37,069 nucleotides of DNA from Ideonella_A sp031398385 (GTDB lineage: Bacteria > Pseudomonadota > Gammaproteobacteria > Burkholderiales > Burkholderiaceae_C), in NCBI GenBank assembly GCA_031398385.1, contig JANNNE010000049.1, forward strand, positions 1 through 37,069. The letters run 5' to 3'. The notes under the pieces were generated by a model, which saw nothing but the letters and a program-made list of their open reading frames with translations, made no database searches and was not told the origin of the DNA. The translations under genes were made by a program, and so were the position numbers. This document shows, piece after piece, positions 6,361 through 14,146 of this stretch (its first letter is position 1; every line of letters starts with the position of its first letter).

Positions 6361-9294
6361 TCACCCACACTGCCCGACCGCCCCACACGCCGTGCAGAAC
6401 TCGCAGCCATCGCGCTGGATCACGGTGGCGTTGCCACATTCGTTGCAGACCTTGCCGGCCAGCACGCGGCTGCGCTCGGGGCCGGAACCGGATGGCTCGA
6501 GCACACCCATGTCGCGCACCGGAAAGCCTTCTTCGGTCAATACGCCCAGCATCGCGTAGCGGTGGATGATCAGGCGCGCCATGTAGGCGACGGTCGATGG
6601 CCAGGTCTGCTGGCGGCGCTCGCCGTTCGGCAGGCCGGGGACGAAGGCCATGAAGTGGCCCAGCGGCTCGGCATAGTTCAGCAGCTTGCGCAGCTTCATG
6701 CCGATCCAGGCCGGATCGATGACCCGCATGTCGAGCGAGAGGATGCGCGCCAGGCCGTCGAGCGCGCGTGGATAGTTGCCCGAGAAGCCGACTGCACAAG
6801 GGCGGGTCGTCCCGGCATGGTTGTCGCCGGTCGCCGCGCCGCGTTCGGCTGCCGGCAGCGTCACCTCCTTCAGCGTCAGGGTGAAGGCTTCGCCGGAGGC
6901 CGGGTTGTCAATGTCGACCGCCCAGGCCAGCGTGCCGGAGGGGCCGGTGCGTGGTTCGTCGACGCTGAACATCGCGTCCATCACCGGCGTCGGTCCGCTG
7001 CGATCCTGATGCGGCAATGCCTTCAACTGCTCGCAGCGCCAGCGGATCACCGCCGCGGTGGCCGCGACCACACCCGGAAACAGCCGGCGCTCGCCGTGCG
7101 GCGGAAACGGCATCTCGAATTCGCGCTCTTCGGCGACCGTTGCCAGTGAATCGAGCTTCAGTTTCAACCAGGCCGGATCGTTGGCGCGCAAGTCCATCGA
7201 CAGCGTCTTGGCCAACGCGCCCAGGCCGCGCGGTTGCTCGGCACCGTTGATCCAGACCTCGAACGGTTGCGGCGCACCGCCGTCGGCTGCAGCCAGTTCG
7301 CCGACGAACAGCGCGAAATCGCCGAACGGATGCTGGACCATGAAGGTCCACGACGGGTTGCCCGACGGCAGCTCCGGACGTCCCGGCCAGCGCAGCGACG
7401 ACAACACCGGCGCCGGCAGACGATCCAGCGTCAGGCGGCGGTTCGTGTGGTCGATCTGCAGCGGGGTCGCCGGCGTGGCGCCGACCGGCGCAGACACGCT
7501 GAGGATCGAGCCGAGCACCGTATTCGGCCGGTAGGTCGCGAGTCCTTTGAGGCCCGACTGCCAGGCGTCGATGTAGAGGTGCTGGAAATCCGTGTATGGA
7601 TAGTCGGCCGGCACATTGACGGTTTTCGAGATTGACGTATCGATGAAAGGTGCCACCGCAGCCACCATCGATCCGTGTGCCTGGGCGCTCAGTTCGAGCG
7701 CGGTGACGAAGGCGGGCGGCAACGGCGCATCGGCGCCGCGCAGGTGGTGGAACAGCCGCCACGCATGATCCTCGACCGCGTATTCCTTGAAGCTGCCGTC
7801 GGCCATGCGTTTCTTGCGGGTGTAGCGCCAGCTGAACGGCGGCTCGATGCCGTTGCTGGCGTTGTCGGCGAAGGCCAGGCTGATGGTGCCGGTCGGAGCG
7901 ATCGACAGCAGGTGCGAGTTGCGCAGCCCGTCGCTGCGGATGCGCTCGCGCAGCGCGGCCGGCAGCCTTGACGCGAAGCTGCTGCCGCTCAGAAACAGAT
8001 CGGCGTTGAACAACGCGAAGGCGCCGCGCTCCCTGGCCAGATCGGCCGATGCCTCGTACGCGGCATCGCGCAGCGTGCGGGCGATGCGCTGCGCCATCGC
8101 GCGGGCCGCATCGCTGTCGTAGTGCAGGCCGAGCATGATCAGCGCGTCGCCGAGGCCGGTGAAGCCGAGCCCGACGCGACGCTTGTTGCGCGCCTCGTCG
8201 TGCTGCTGCGGCAGCGGCCAGACCGTGATGTCGAGCACGTTATCGAGCATGCGAACCGCGATTCCGGCAAGGGCTGCGAACGCCGAATCGTCGAACTGCG
8301 CATTGACTTCGAAGGGTTCACGGACGAACCGTGTCAGATCGATCGAGCCCAGGCAACAGCAGCCGTAGGCGGGCAGCGGCTGCTCGCCACACGGGTTGGT
8401 GGCCGAGATGTGCTCGCAGTAGGACAGGTTGTTGTCGCGGTTGATCTGATCGAGAAACAACACGCCGGGCTCGGCATGGTCGTAGGTCGAGCGCATGATC
8501 AGATCCCACAGGTCGCGCGCCCGCCGTTTGCCGTAGACCCAGGTTCCGGCGCCATCGACCTGCTCGCGCTGGTAGGCGCCAGACTCTTTCAACTTCGGTC
8601 CCGGCTCGGCCGGATGAACCAGTTCGATCTCGACGTCGGCCTGCACAGCGTTCATGAAGGCATCGGTGACACCGACCGAGAGGTTGAAATTCTCAAGGTC
8701 GCCTTCGTCTTTCGCGTGGATGAATTCCTCGATGTCCGGATGATCGCAGCGCAACACACCCATCTGCGCGCCGCGCCGAGCGCCTGCCGATTCGACCGTC
8801 TCGCACGAGCGGTCGAACACCCGCATGTAGCTGACCGGCCCGGATGCCCCGCTGCGCGTGCTGCCGACCCAGGCGCCGCGCGGGCGGATGCGCGAGAAGT
8901 CGTAGCCGACGCCACCGCCGCGACGCATCGTCTCGGCCGCTTCGGTCAACGCGGTGTAGATGCCCGGATGGCCGTCTTCGGCCTGCGAGATCGAATCGCC
9001 GACCGGTTGCACGAAGCAGTTGATCAGCGTGGCTGACAAGCCGGTTCCGGCCGCCGACTGGATTCGCCCGGCTGGCACGAAGCCGCTGCGCAGCGCGTCG
9101 AGGAAGCGTTGCTCCCAGGCGCTGCGTTGCGCCGGCGCCTCGGCCTGCGCGAGTGCGCGGGCCACGCGCAGGGCCACGGCGTCGATCGACAGTTCGTCGC
9201 CCTTGGCGTATTTTTCGATCAGCACCTCGTGGCTGATCGCCTGGGCGGGCAGGTTTTCAAGCGTGTGAGACAGATCGGGGGTCGTGCTGGACAT
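6361..9294 (-). CDS. nrdJ: Adenosylcobalamin-dependent ribonucleotide reductase (class II)
   Basis: A 977-residue cytoplasmic enzyme reducing ribonucleoside diphosphates to deoxy forms with adenosylcobalamin as radical source. The catalytic core is clear: Cys93 in LINCFVQPVG, the N-x-C-x-E motif NPCGEQPLPAYGCCCLG (Asn300, thiyl Cys302, Glu304), and NSHLLSIAPTGTISLAF before the barrel end. The C-terminal third holds two repeats of a TSCPD-like module (PFGDFALFVGELAAADGG and a second around GFSGNYPRALDGLARIL). The chain ends in a zinc-ribbon tail with CNECG and CEFCTACG, thought to help reduce the active-site cysteines. ATG 9294 has GGAG about ten bases upstream. I looked for a B12 riboswitch or NrdR box upstream and found neither. 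Being oxygen-independent, it allows dNTP synthesis with or without air. Confidence 0.95.
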   Translation of the reverse strand: MSSTTPDLSHTLENLPAQAISHEVLIEKYAKGDELSIDAVALRVARALAQAEAPAQRSAWEQRFLDALRSGFVPAGRIQSAAGTGLSATLINCFVQPVGDSISQAEDGHPGIYTALTEAAETMRRGGGVGYDFSRIRPRGAWVGSTRSGASGPVSYMRVFDRSCETVESAGARRGAQMGVLRCDHPDIEEFIHAKDEGDLENFNLSVGVTDAFMNAVQADVEIELVHPAEPGPKLKESGAYQREQVDGAGTWVYGKRRARDLWDLIMRSTYDHAEPGVLFLDQINRDNNLSYCEHISATNPCGEQPLPAYGCCCLGSIDLTRFVREPFEVNAQFDDSAFAALAGIAVRMLDNVLDITVWPLPQQHDEARNKRRVGLGFTGLGDALIMLGLHYDSDAARAMAQRIARTLRDAAYEASADLARERGAFALFNADLFLSGSSFASRLPAALRERIRSDGLRNSHLLSIAPTGTISLAFADNASNGIEPPFSWRYTRKKRMADGSFKEYAVEDHAWRLFHHLRGADAPLPPAFVTALELSAQAHGSMVAAVAPFIDTSISKTVNVPADYPYTDFQHLYIDAWQSGLKGLATYRPNTVLGSILSVSAPVGATPATPLQIDHTNRRLTLDRLPAPVLSSLRWPGRPELPSGNPSWTFMVQHPFGDFALFVGELAAADGGAPQPFEVWINGAEQPRGLGALAKTLSMDLRANDPAWLKLKLDSLATVAEEREFEMPFPPHGERRLFPGVVAATAAVIRWRCEQLKALPHQDRSGPTPVMDAMFSVDEPRTGPSGTLAWAVDIDNPASGEAFTLTLKEVTLPAAERGAATGDNHAGTTRPCAVGFSGNYPRALDGLARILSLDMRVIDPAWIGMKLRKLLNYAEPLGHFMAFVPGLPNGERRQQTWPSTVAYMARLIIHRYAMLGVLTEEGFPVRDMGVLEPSGSGPERSRVLAGKVCNECGNATVIQRDGCEFCTACGAVGQCG

Positions 9295-9448
9295 GGCTGG
9301 CGCTCCGAGAACGTTGCATGGCTGGCGCCGATCGGTCGATGCCAGGTTGCCGTGGGAAAGCTCACTCCGACACCTTGCCTGAAGCGCCTGACGTTGGAAA
9401 ACCGCTCCCGCGCAGGCCCTGTTGGCAGCGGGCCTATCGGGTGCTATT

Positions 9449-9880
9449 TCAGCGCCTGGCGGCCAGTTCGGACTTGATCCAGCGCAACAGGTCGCTTGCC
9501 GACAGGACACCGGACTGGCGGGCCGCCTCCCTGCCGCCTCGGTACAGGATCAGCGTCGGAATGCTGCGGATCTGGCTGGCCGCGCTGGTCTGCGGGTTGG
9601 CTTCGGTATCGAGTTTGGCGAAACGCACCTCAGGCAGCTTGGCTGCCGCATCGGCAAAATGTGGCGCCATCATCTTGCACGGGCCGCACCAGTCGGCCCA
9701 GAAGTCGACCAGCACCGGCATCTCGGTGCGCGAGAGGTAGTTCGAGAAGGTGGCGTCGGTCAGCGCGATCGGCTGGGTGGGCAGCAGCGCGGCGCCGCAG
9801 CGCCCGCAGTTCGGTTGCTCGTTCAGCCGGTTTTCCGGAACGCGGTTGACGGTGATGCAGGCAGGGCAGGCGAGGTGCAT
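9449..9880 (-). CDS. trxC: Thioredoxin 2 with N-terminal zinc finger
   Basis: A 143-residue cytoplasmic disulfide reductase. The N-terminus has the zinc-binding pair CPAC (5-8) and CGRC (25-28) typical of TrxC. The thioredoxin fold follows, with the active site FWADWCGPCKMM (Cys65, Cys68) and the cis-proline loop RSIPTLILY. Starting at ATG 9880 gives the same N-terminal layout as E. coli TrxC; the frame stays open to 9934 but the extra residues are not family-like. It sits upstream of nrdJ on the same strand (154 bases away), and thioredoxin is a natural electron donor to ribonucleotide reductase, so the two may be functionally linked. TrxC in enterobacteria belongs to the oxidative-stress response; no OxyR site was recognised here. 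Confidence 0.93.
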   Translation of the reverse strand: MHLACPACITVNRVPENRLNEQPNCGRCGAALLPTQPIALTDATFSNYLSRTEMPVLVDFWADWCGPCKMMAPHFADAAAKLPEVRFAKLDTEANPQTSAASQIRSIPTLILYRGGREAARQSGVLSASDLLRWIKSELAARR

Positions 9881-10230
9881 GATCTTGAGAGCGCGAAAAA
9901 TGCGAGTCAGACGCTGAACGGCTTGATCTTGCAACGCAGACCGACTTGGCAGTGTAGGACGGGCGGTCGACCGAACGGATTGTGACGATGAGCTGGGGTT
10001 CCGATCAATCCCTGGAATTCATTGCATGCGGGCCGCGGTCGACTGCTGGCCGCCGTTTCACTCAACCACGCCGGGCTGATCCAGCCGTTTTTCGATGCCC
10101 CCGAGCGAGCCGATCGGGCTCGATTCGAGCAGGACAATGCGGCGCGACTGCGCCTGTCGGTTCCGACGCTTGCCGACGGCAAGTTGCGGTTGGCGTTCAG
10201 GCGGTTGGTCATCGTCGCGAGCGGCGTTGA
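9881..10230. other. Gap between trxC and the EamA transporter gene
   Basis: This 350-base stretch should contain the trxC promoter, read on the minus strand. I see no convincing -35/-10 pair. A plus-strand open frame from about 10022 reads through it, but it continues into the antisense of the EamA gene and resembles no family I know. The only strong structure is the palindrome at 10221-10240 at the right edge. Confidence 0.4.
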
Positions 10231-10240
10231 TCAACGCCGC
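10221..10240 (-). terminator. Perfect 20-base palindrome at the 3' end of the EamA gene
   Basis: GCGGCGTTGATCAACGCCGC is perfectly self-complementary and contains the EamA stop codon in its centre. As RNA it gives a stem of eight or nine GC-rich pairs with a small loop. No T run follows on the minus strand, so it may act as an mRNA 3'-end stabiliser or weak terminator rather than a classical intrinsic terminator. Confidence 0.4.
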
Positions 10241-11127
10241 GTCGACAACCAGATCCCCGGCAGGATCAGAAGGCCGCCGACCGCATGGAAACTGTGCACC
10301 TGCTCGCCGAGCACCCACCAGCCGATCCCCGCGCTGTACAGCGGCGACAGATACAACACGACCGAGACCCGCGCGGCGCCGAGCACGCGCTGCATCGTCG
10401 AATAGGCGGCGTAGGCCGCAGCTCCGGGGATCAGCGCGGCGGCCAGGATCAGCGCCGCTGCCGTCCATGAGGCCTCGGTCGGCAGCCAGAATATGGCTTC
10501 CGCGATCGTGAACGGGATCAGCACGACGATGCCGCCACAGGCGATCAGCGCCAGCCTGGCGACCGAGCTGAATTGCGAGGTCCAGCCGCGCAACAGCAGC
10601 GAATAGACGGTCCATGCGAGCACCGCCGCGGCGATCCAGATGTCGCCGGGCGTGAAGCGCAACGCGGCCAGCGCGCCCCAGTCGCCACGCACCAGGATGT
10701 GCAACATGCCGGTCAGCGCCAGCGCGACCCCAAGCACAGCCGACACCCCGATCCGTTCGCGCAGCCACAGCGCCGAAGCCAGTGCGATCAGCACCGGTGA
10801 GGTGGCATACAACAGACCGATGTTGACCGCGCTGGTGGTGCGTCCGCCGATGTAGACGAATGCGCCGCAGATCCACATCCCCAGTGCGCCGAGCACGAGA
10901 AACTGCCGCCATTCGGCGCCGATCAGGTGCCGCTTGGCTATCAGCTCGGTGCGGCAGACGAAGGCCAGCACGGCCGCAGCGACGACCCAGCGCCCGAGCG
11001 CAAGTGCATGCGGCGCGATCACGCCGGGCGCCCAGCGCGCCACCAGATAGTTGACGCTCCACAGCGCCGGTGCGATGAAGATCAGCGCTTGCGCGATTCG
11101 CAACTCGGTTTCGCTGTGCTTGGCCAT
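10231..11127 (-). CDS. EamA/DMT-family membrane transporter
   Basis: An inner-membrane protein of about 298 residues with ten predicted helices in two EamA repeats. The first repeat begins ALIFIAPALWSVNYLVARW and ends near VLIALASALWLRERIG; the second runs from DIWIAAAVLAWTVYSLLLRG to LYLSPLYSAGIGWWVLGE, which is the family's conserved end-of-repeat motif. Members of this family export metabolites such as amino acids; the substrate here is unknown. I prefer ATG 11127, which leaves about ten residues before helix 1, although ATG 11157 is also in frame. It is divergent from the repair operon at 11262, and the two share an intergenic region containing a LexA box. Confidence 0.85.
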   Translation of the reverse strand: MAKHSETELRIAQALIFIAPALWSVNYLVARWAPGVIAPHALALGRWVVAAAVLAFVCRTELIAKRHLIGAEWRQFLVLGALGMWICGAFVYIGGRTTSAVNIGLLYATSPVLIALASALWLRERIGVSAVLGVALALTGMLHILVRGDWGALAALRFTPGDIWIAAAVLAWTVYSLLLRGWTSQFSSVARLALIACGGIVVLIPFTIAEAIFWLPTEASWTAAALILAAALIPGAAAYAAYSTMQRVLGAARVSVVLYLSPLYSAGIGWWVLGEQVHSFHAVGGLLILPGIWLSTRR

Positions 11128-11213
11128 CGCGCCGACCACCGGCGTCCCGGTTGTCATCGAGCGCGTGGCCTGCGCACGCTGCAATCCCGATGCCGGCAAG
11201 GGTTGGAACAAAG

Positions 11214-11229
11214 CTGTATATTCATCCAG
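11214..11229 (+). promoter_or_regulatory. LexA (SOS) box upstream of the DNA-repair operon
   Basis: CTGTATATTCATCCAG matches the proteobacterial LexA consensus CTGTATATATATACAG at 13 of 16 positions and keeps both invariant ends, CTG and CAG, ten bases apart. It ends 32 bases before the GTG start of the radical SAM gene. A -10-like TACAAT lies at 11239-11244, so the box would cover the -35 region, an ideal position for repression. It could also affect the divergent EamA gene. Confidence 0.75.
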
Positions 11230-11261
11230 TATGCTCAATACAATCTGTTGGAGTGTTTCCG

Positions 11262-12521
11262 GTGGAGCTTGATCGCAAACTTGCCATTCTGGCCGACGCC
11301 GCTAAATACGATGCATCGTGTGCGTCCAGTGGCAGCAGCAAGCGTCATTCGCTCGGTGGGCGCGGCATCGGCTCGACCGAAGGGTCGGGCATCTGTCACA
11401 GCTACACACCGGACGGGCGCTGCATCTCACTGCTGAAGATTCTGCTGACCAACTACTGCACCTATGACTGCCTGTATTGCGTCAACCGGGTCAGCAGCAA
11501 CGTGCCGCGGGCACGGTTCAGCGTCGACGAGGTGGTGCAGCTGACGCTCGATTTCTATCGCCGCAACTGCATTGAGGGTCTGTTTCTCAGTTCCGGAATC
11601 ATCCGCAGCGCCGACTACACGATGGAGCAGGTGGTCGAAGTGGCGCGGCGGCTGCGCGAGGACCACGATTTTCGCGGCTACATCCATCTGAAGACGATTC
11701 CCGAGGCAGGCCCCGAATTGCTGGCCGCGGCCGGCCGCTTTGCCGACCGCCTGAGCATCAATGTCGAACTCCCGACCCAGGCCGCGCTGAGCGAACTGGC
11801 GCCCGAGAAAGACGGCGCGGCGATCCGACGCTCGATGGCGACCATCCGCATCCACATCGACGACGCGAAGGAGGCGGCGCGGCCTGCCAAGGTGTCGTCG
11901 CAGGCCGGCGTCGCGCCACGCAAGGCGGCGCCTGCTCGGTTTGCGCCAGCCGGACAAAGCACGCAGATGATCGTCGGCGCCGACGCCACCAGCGACCGCA
12001 GCATCCTCGATGCCAGCGCCCATCTGTACGGCGCCTACCGACTGAAGCGGGTGTACTACTCGGCCTTCAGTCCGATTCCCGATGCACCCCGCGCGTTACC
12101 GTCGAAGCCGGCGCCGCTGCAACGTGAACACCGCCTCTACCAGGCGGATTGGCTGCTGCGTTTCTACGGCTTCGCTCATGACGAAATCGTGGCTGGCGCC
12201 GATGGCATGTTGTCGCTCGATGTCGACCCGAAGCTGGCCTGGGCGCTGGCGCATCCGGAGCGCTTTCCGGTCGACCTGAACCGCGCGCCGAAGGAGATGT
12301 TGCTGCGCGTTCCCGGCGTCGGCGTCAAGGCGGTCGATCGCATGTTGCAAACGCGTCGGGTTCGCGCGTTGCGCAGCGACGATTTGTCGCGTCTGCACCT
12401 GTCGGCAGCCAAGGTGTTGCCCTTCGTCATCTTGCCCGATCATCGACCGCCCGCCCGGGTCGATGCCACGGCGATGGCGGACCGTCTGAGGCGCCAACCG
12501 GTGCAGGCGTCGCTGTTCTGA
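11262..12521 (+). CDS. Putative DNA modification/repair radical SAM protein
   Basis: A 419-residue cytoplasmic protein. The radical SAM cluster motif CxxxCxxC is at residues 66-73 (NYCTYDCLYCVNR), preceded by CISLLKILLT. The N-terminus KLAILADAAKYDASCASSG is characteristic of the family annotated as putative DNA modification/repair radical SAM protein (TIGR03916). The C-terminus has a helix-hairpin-helix DNA-binding motif, LLRVPGVGVKAVDRML, near residue 350. The start is GTG 11262, supported by GGAG eight bases upstream and by the family-like MELDRKL; the open frame extends upstream but is not conserved in character. Its stop overlaps the next ATG by one base. Members are almost always next to a UdgX-type gene, as here. 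The reaction catalysed is unknown. Confidence 0.92.
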   Translation: MELDRKLAILADAAKYDASCASSGSSKRHSLGGRGIGSTEGSGICHSYTPDGRCISLLKILLTNYCTYDCLYCVNRVSSNVPRARFSVDEVVQLTLDFYRRNCIEGLFLSSGIIRSADYTMEQVVEVARRLREDHDFRGYIHLKTIPEAGPELLAAAGRFADRLSINVELPTQAALSELAPEKDGAAIRRSMATIRIHIDDAKEAARPAKVSSQAGVAPRKAAPARFAPAGQSTQMIVGADATSDRSILDASAHLYGAYRLKRVYYSAFSPIPDAPRALPSKPAPLQREHRLYQADWLLRFYGFAHDEIVAGADGMLSLDVDPKLAWALAHPERFPVDLNRAPKEMLLRVPGVGVKAVDRMLQTRRVRALRSDDLSRLHLSAAKVLPFVILPDHRPPARVDATAMADRLRRQPVQASLF

Positions 12522-14146
12522 TGCCTGGCCTGGGTCTGCGGGTCGGTGCCGATGGCAACCGCATCGCCGAGCTGGCCGGCGAGACCGATCTGGCCGGCTT
12601 TCGAAGCGCGGCGCGCGCATTGATCGCGGCTCGCGTGGCGCCGGAGCGCGTGACGTGGACGATCGCCGGCTCGCCGACGGCTGGCTTGTTCGATATCGCC
12701 GATTTCGAATCACGCTCGGCAGGTCCGGGCAGCGGCTCGGGCAGCGTCGAAGGCAATCGGCCGCTGGGCCTCGGCCTCGGCACCGCCGCCGACAGCGACA
12801 TCAAGCCTGTCGGTGGCACCGCGACGCCCTTGCTCGTGCCGCGCCGTTTCGTCCAGCTCGCCGAATCGCTGGTCCTTCACATCGATCCGGCGCGTTTCGC
12901 GCTGTTGTACCGATTGCTGTGGCGCCTGCAGCACGAGCCCTCGTTGCGCGACGATGCGATCGATGCGCAGTGGCTTCAAGCCGACCGGATGGCCCACGCC
13001 GTCCGCCGCGATCAGCACAAGATGACTGCTTTCGTTCGTTTTCGGCAGATCGAACGCGGCGCCGGACAGGCGCCGCTGTTCGTCGCCTGGTACGAACCCG
13101 ACCACCACATTGTCGAGGCGACCGCGCCTTTCTTCATGCGCCGCTTCGCGCAGATGCACTGGAGCATCCTGACGCCGCGGCGCAGCGTCTCGTGGGACGG
13201 GCTGCAGCTGCATCTGGCCGACGGCGCAGCCCGCGATGATGCGCCGCCGCCCGACGCCGGCGAGGCGCTCTGGCTCACCTACTATCAGAACATCTTCAAT
13301 CCGGCGCGCCTGAAGCTCGCGATGATGCGCAAGGAAATGCCGGTGCGCTACTGGAAAAACCTGCCCGAGGCGACATTGATCTCGCCGCTCACCGCAGCCG
13401 CCCATCAGCGCAGCGGCACCATGGTTGCCCAAGAGCCGACACAAGCCTTGCGAACCATTCGCCGCCTGCCGGCATCCAACGCGGCGATGACCGACGCCGA
13501 CCACGCCGACCTACCGCCCCCGATTCCCGATCGCGATGCGCCGCCCGACCAGCGAGCCGCCGCACTGGAGCAGACGCGCCAGGCCGCGCGCGGCTGCACC
13601 AATTGCCCGCTGTACCAGCACGCGACGCAAACCGTGTTCGGCGCCGGCCAGGTCGACGCGCGCCTGATGTTTGTCGGCGAGCAGCCCGGCGACCACGAAG
13701 ACCTGCGCGGCGAAGCGTTTGTCGGCCCGGCCGGCCAGTTGTTCGACAAGGCCATGAACGAGCTCGGCATCGAGCGCAGCCAGGCCTACGTCACCAACGC
13801 CGTCAAGCATTTCAAGTTCGAGCTTCGCGGCAAGCGGCGCATCCACAAGACACCGGCGCAACGTGAGGCGGCAGCCTGCCTCGACTGGCTCGAGCGCGAA
13901 GTCGCTCTGGTTCGCCCGCAGGCGATCGTTGCACTCGGCGCAACCGCCGCGCGGGCGGTGCTCGGGCGCACAGTCGCGGTGACGCGCGAGCGTGGCACCT
14001 GGCAGCTGCGTGGCGACGGCACGCCGGTGCTGGTGACGCTGCATCCGTCGGCCTTGCTGCGTGCACCACTGGAAGAGCGTGGGCAGGGCTATGCCGACTG
14101 GCTCGACGACCTGCGGCTGGCCAAGACACCACCGGAGCGGCGGTGA
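12521..14146 (+). CDS. udgX: DUF4130 domain fused to UdgX-type uracil-DNA glycosylase
   Basis: A 541-residue two-domain protein. Residues 1 to about 300 match the TIGR03915/DUF4130 partner domain (LLYRLLWRLQHEP, then RRFAQMHWSILTPRRSVSWDG). Residues 340-541 are a UDG-superfamily domain with UdgX hallmarks: the water-activating loop GEQPGDHED (386-394), VGPAGQLFDKAMNE, the R-loop GKRRIHKTP with His442, and the end motif TLHPSALLR. In mycobacterial UdgX the histidine of KRRIH forms a covalent bond with uracil after excision, and this residue is present. Iron-sulfur ligands are Cys359, Cys362 and Cys453; the position where family 4 UDGs have another cysteine is His430 (TNAVKHFKF). It overlaps both neighbours by one to four bases, implying translational coupling. 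Confidence 0.93.
   Translation: MPGLGLRVGADGNRIAELAGETDLAGFRSAARALIAARVAPERVTWTIAGSPTAGLFDIADFESRSAGPGSGSGSVEGNRPLGLGLGTAADSDIKPVGGTATPLLVPRRFVQLAESLVLHIDPARFALLYRLLWRLQHEPSLRDDAIDAQWLQADRMAHAVRRDQHKMTAFVRFRQIERGAGQAPLFVAWYEPDHHIVEATAPFFMRRFAQMHWSILTPRRSVSWDGLQLHLADGAARDDAPPPDAGEALWLTYYQNIFNPARLKLAMMRKEMPVRYWKNLPEATLISPLTAAAHQRSGTMVAQEPTQALRTIRRLPASNAAMTDADHADLPPPIPDRDAPPDQRAAALEQTRQAARGCTNCPLYQHATQTVFGAGQVDARLMFVGEQPGDHEDLRGEAFVGPAGQLFDKAMNELGIERSQAYVTNAVKHFKFELRGKRRIHKTPAQREAAACLDWLEREVALVRPQAIVALGATAARAVLGRTVAVTRERGTWQLRGDGTPVLVTLHPSALLRAPLEERGQGYADWLDDLRLAKTPPERR

Noticed and set aside
6145..7149. Long plus-strand open frame opposite nrdJ (and similar long antisense frames at 8122-9036, 14089-16641, 29792-31642 and 34815-36515)
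   Set aside because: They mirror well-conserved genes, have Arg/His/Gln-rich compositions typical of antisense frames in high-GC DNA, and show no domain motifs.
9295..9448. Cobalamin riboswitch or NrdR box upstream of nrdJ
   Set aside because: Read on the minus strand, the leader contains no B12-box-like core and no ACACTATATAGTGT-like site; only loose GC-rich stems are present.
10022..10405. Small plus-strand gene after trxC
   Set aside because: It runs into the antisense of the EamA gene, has no ribosome-binding site and resembles nothing known.
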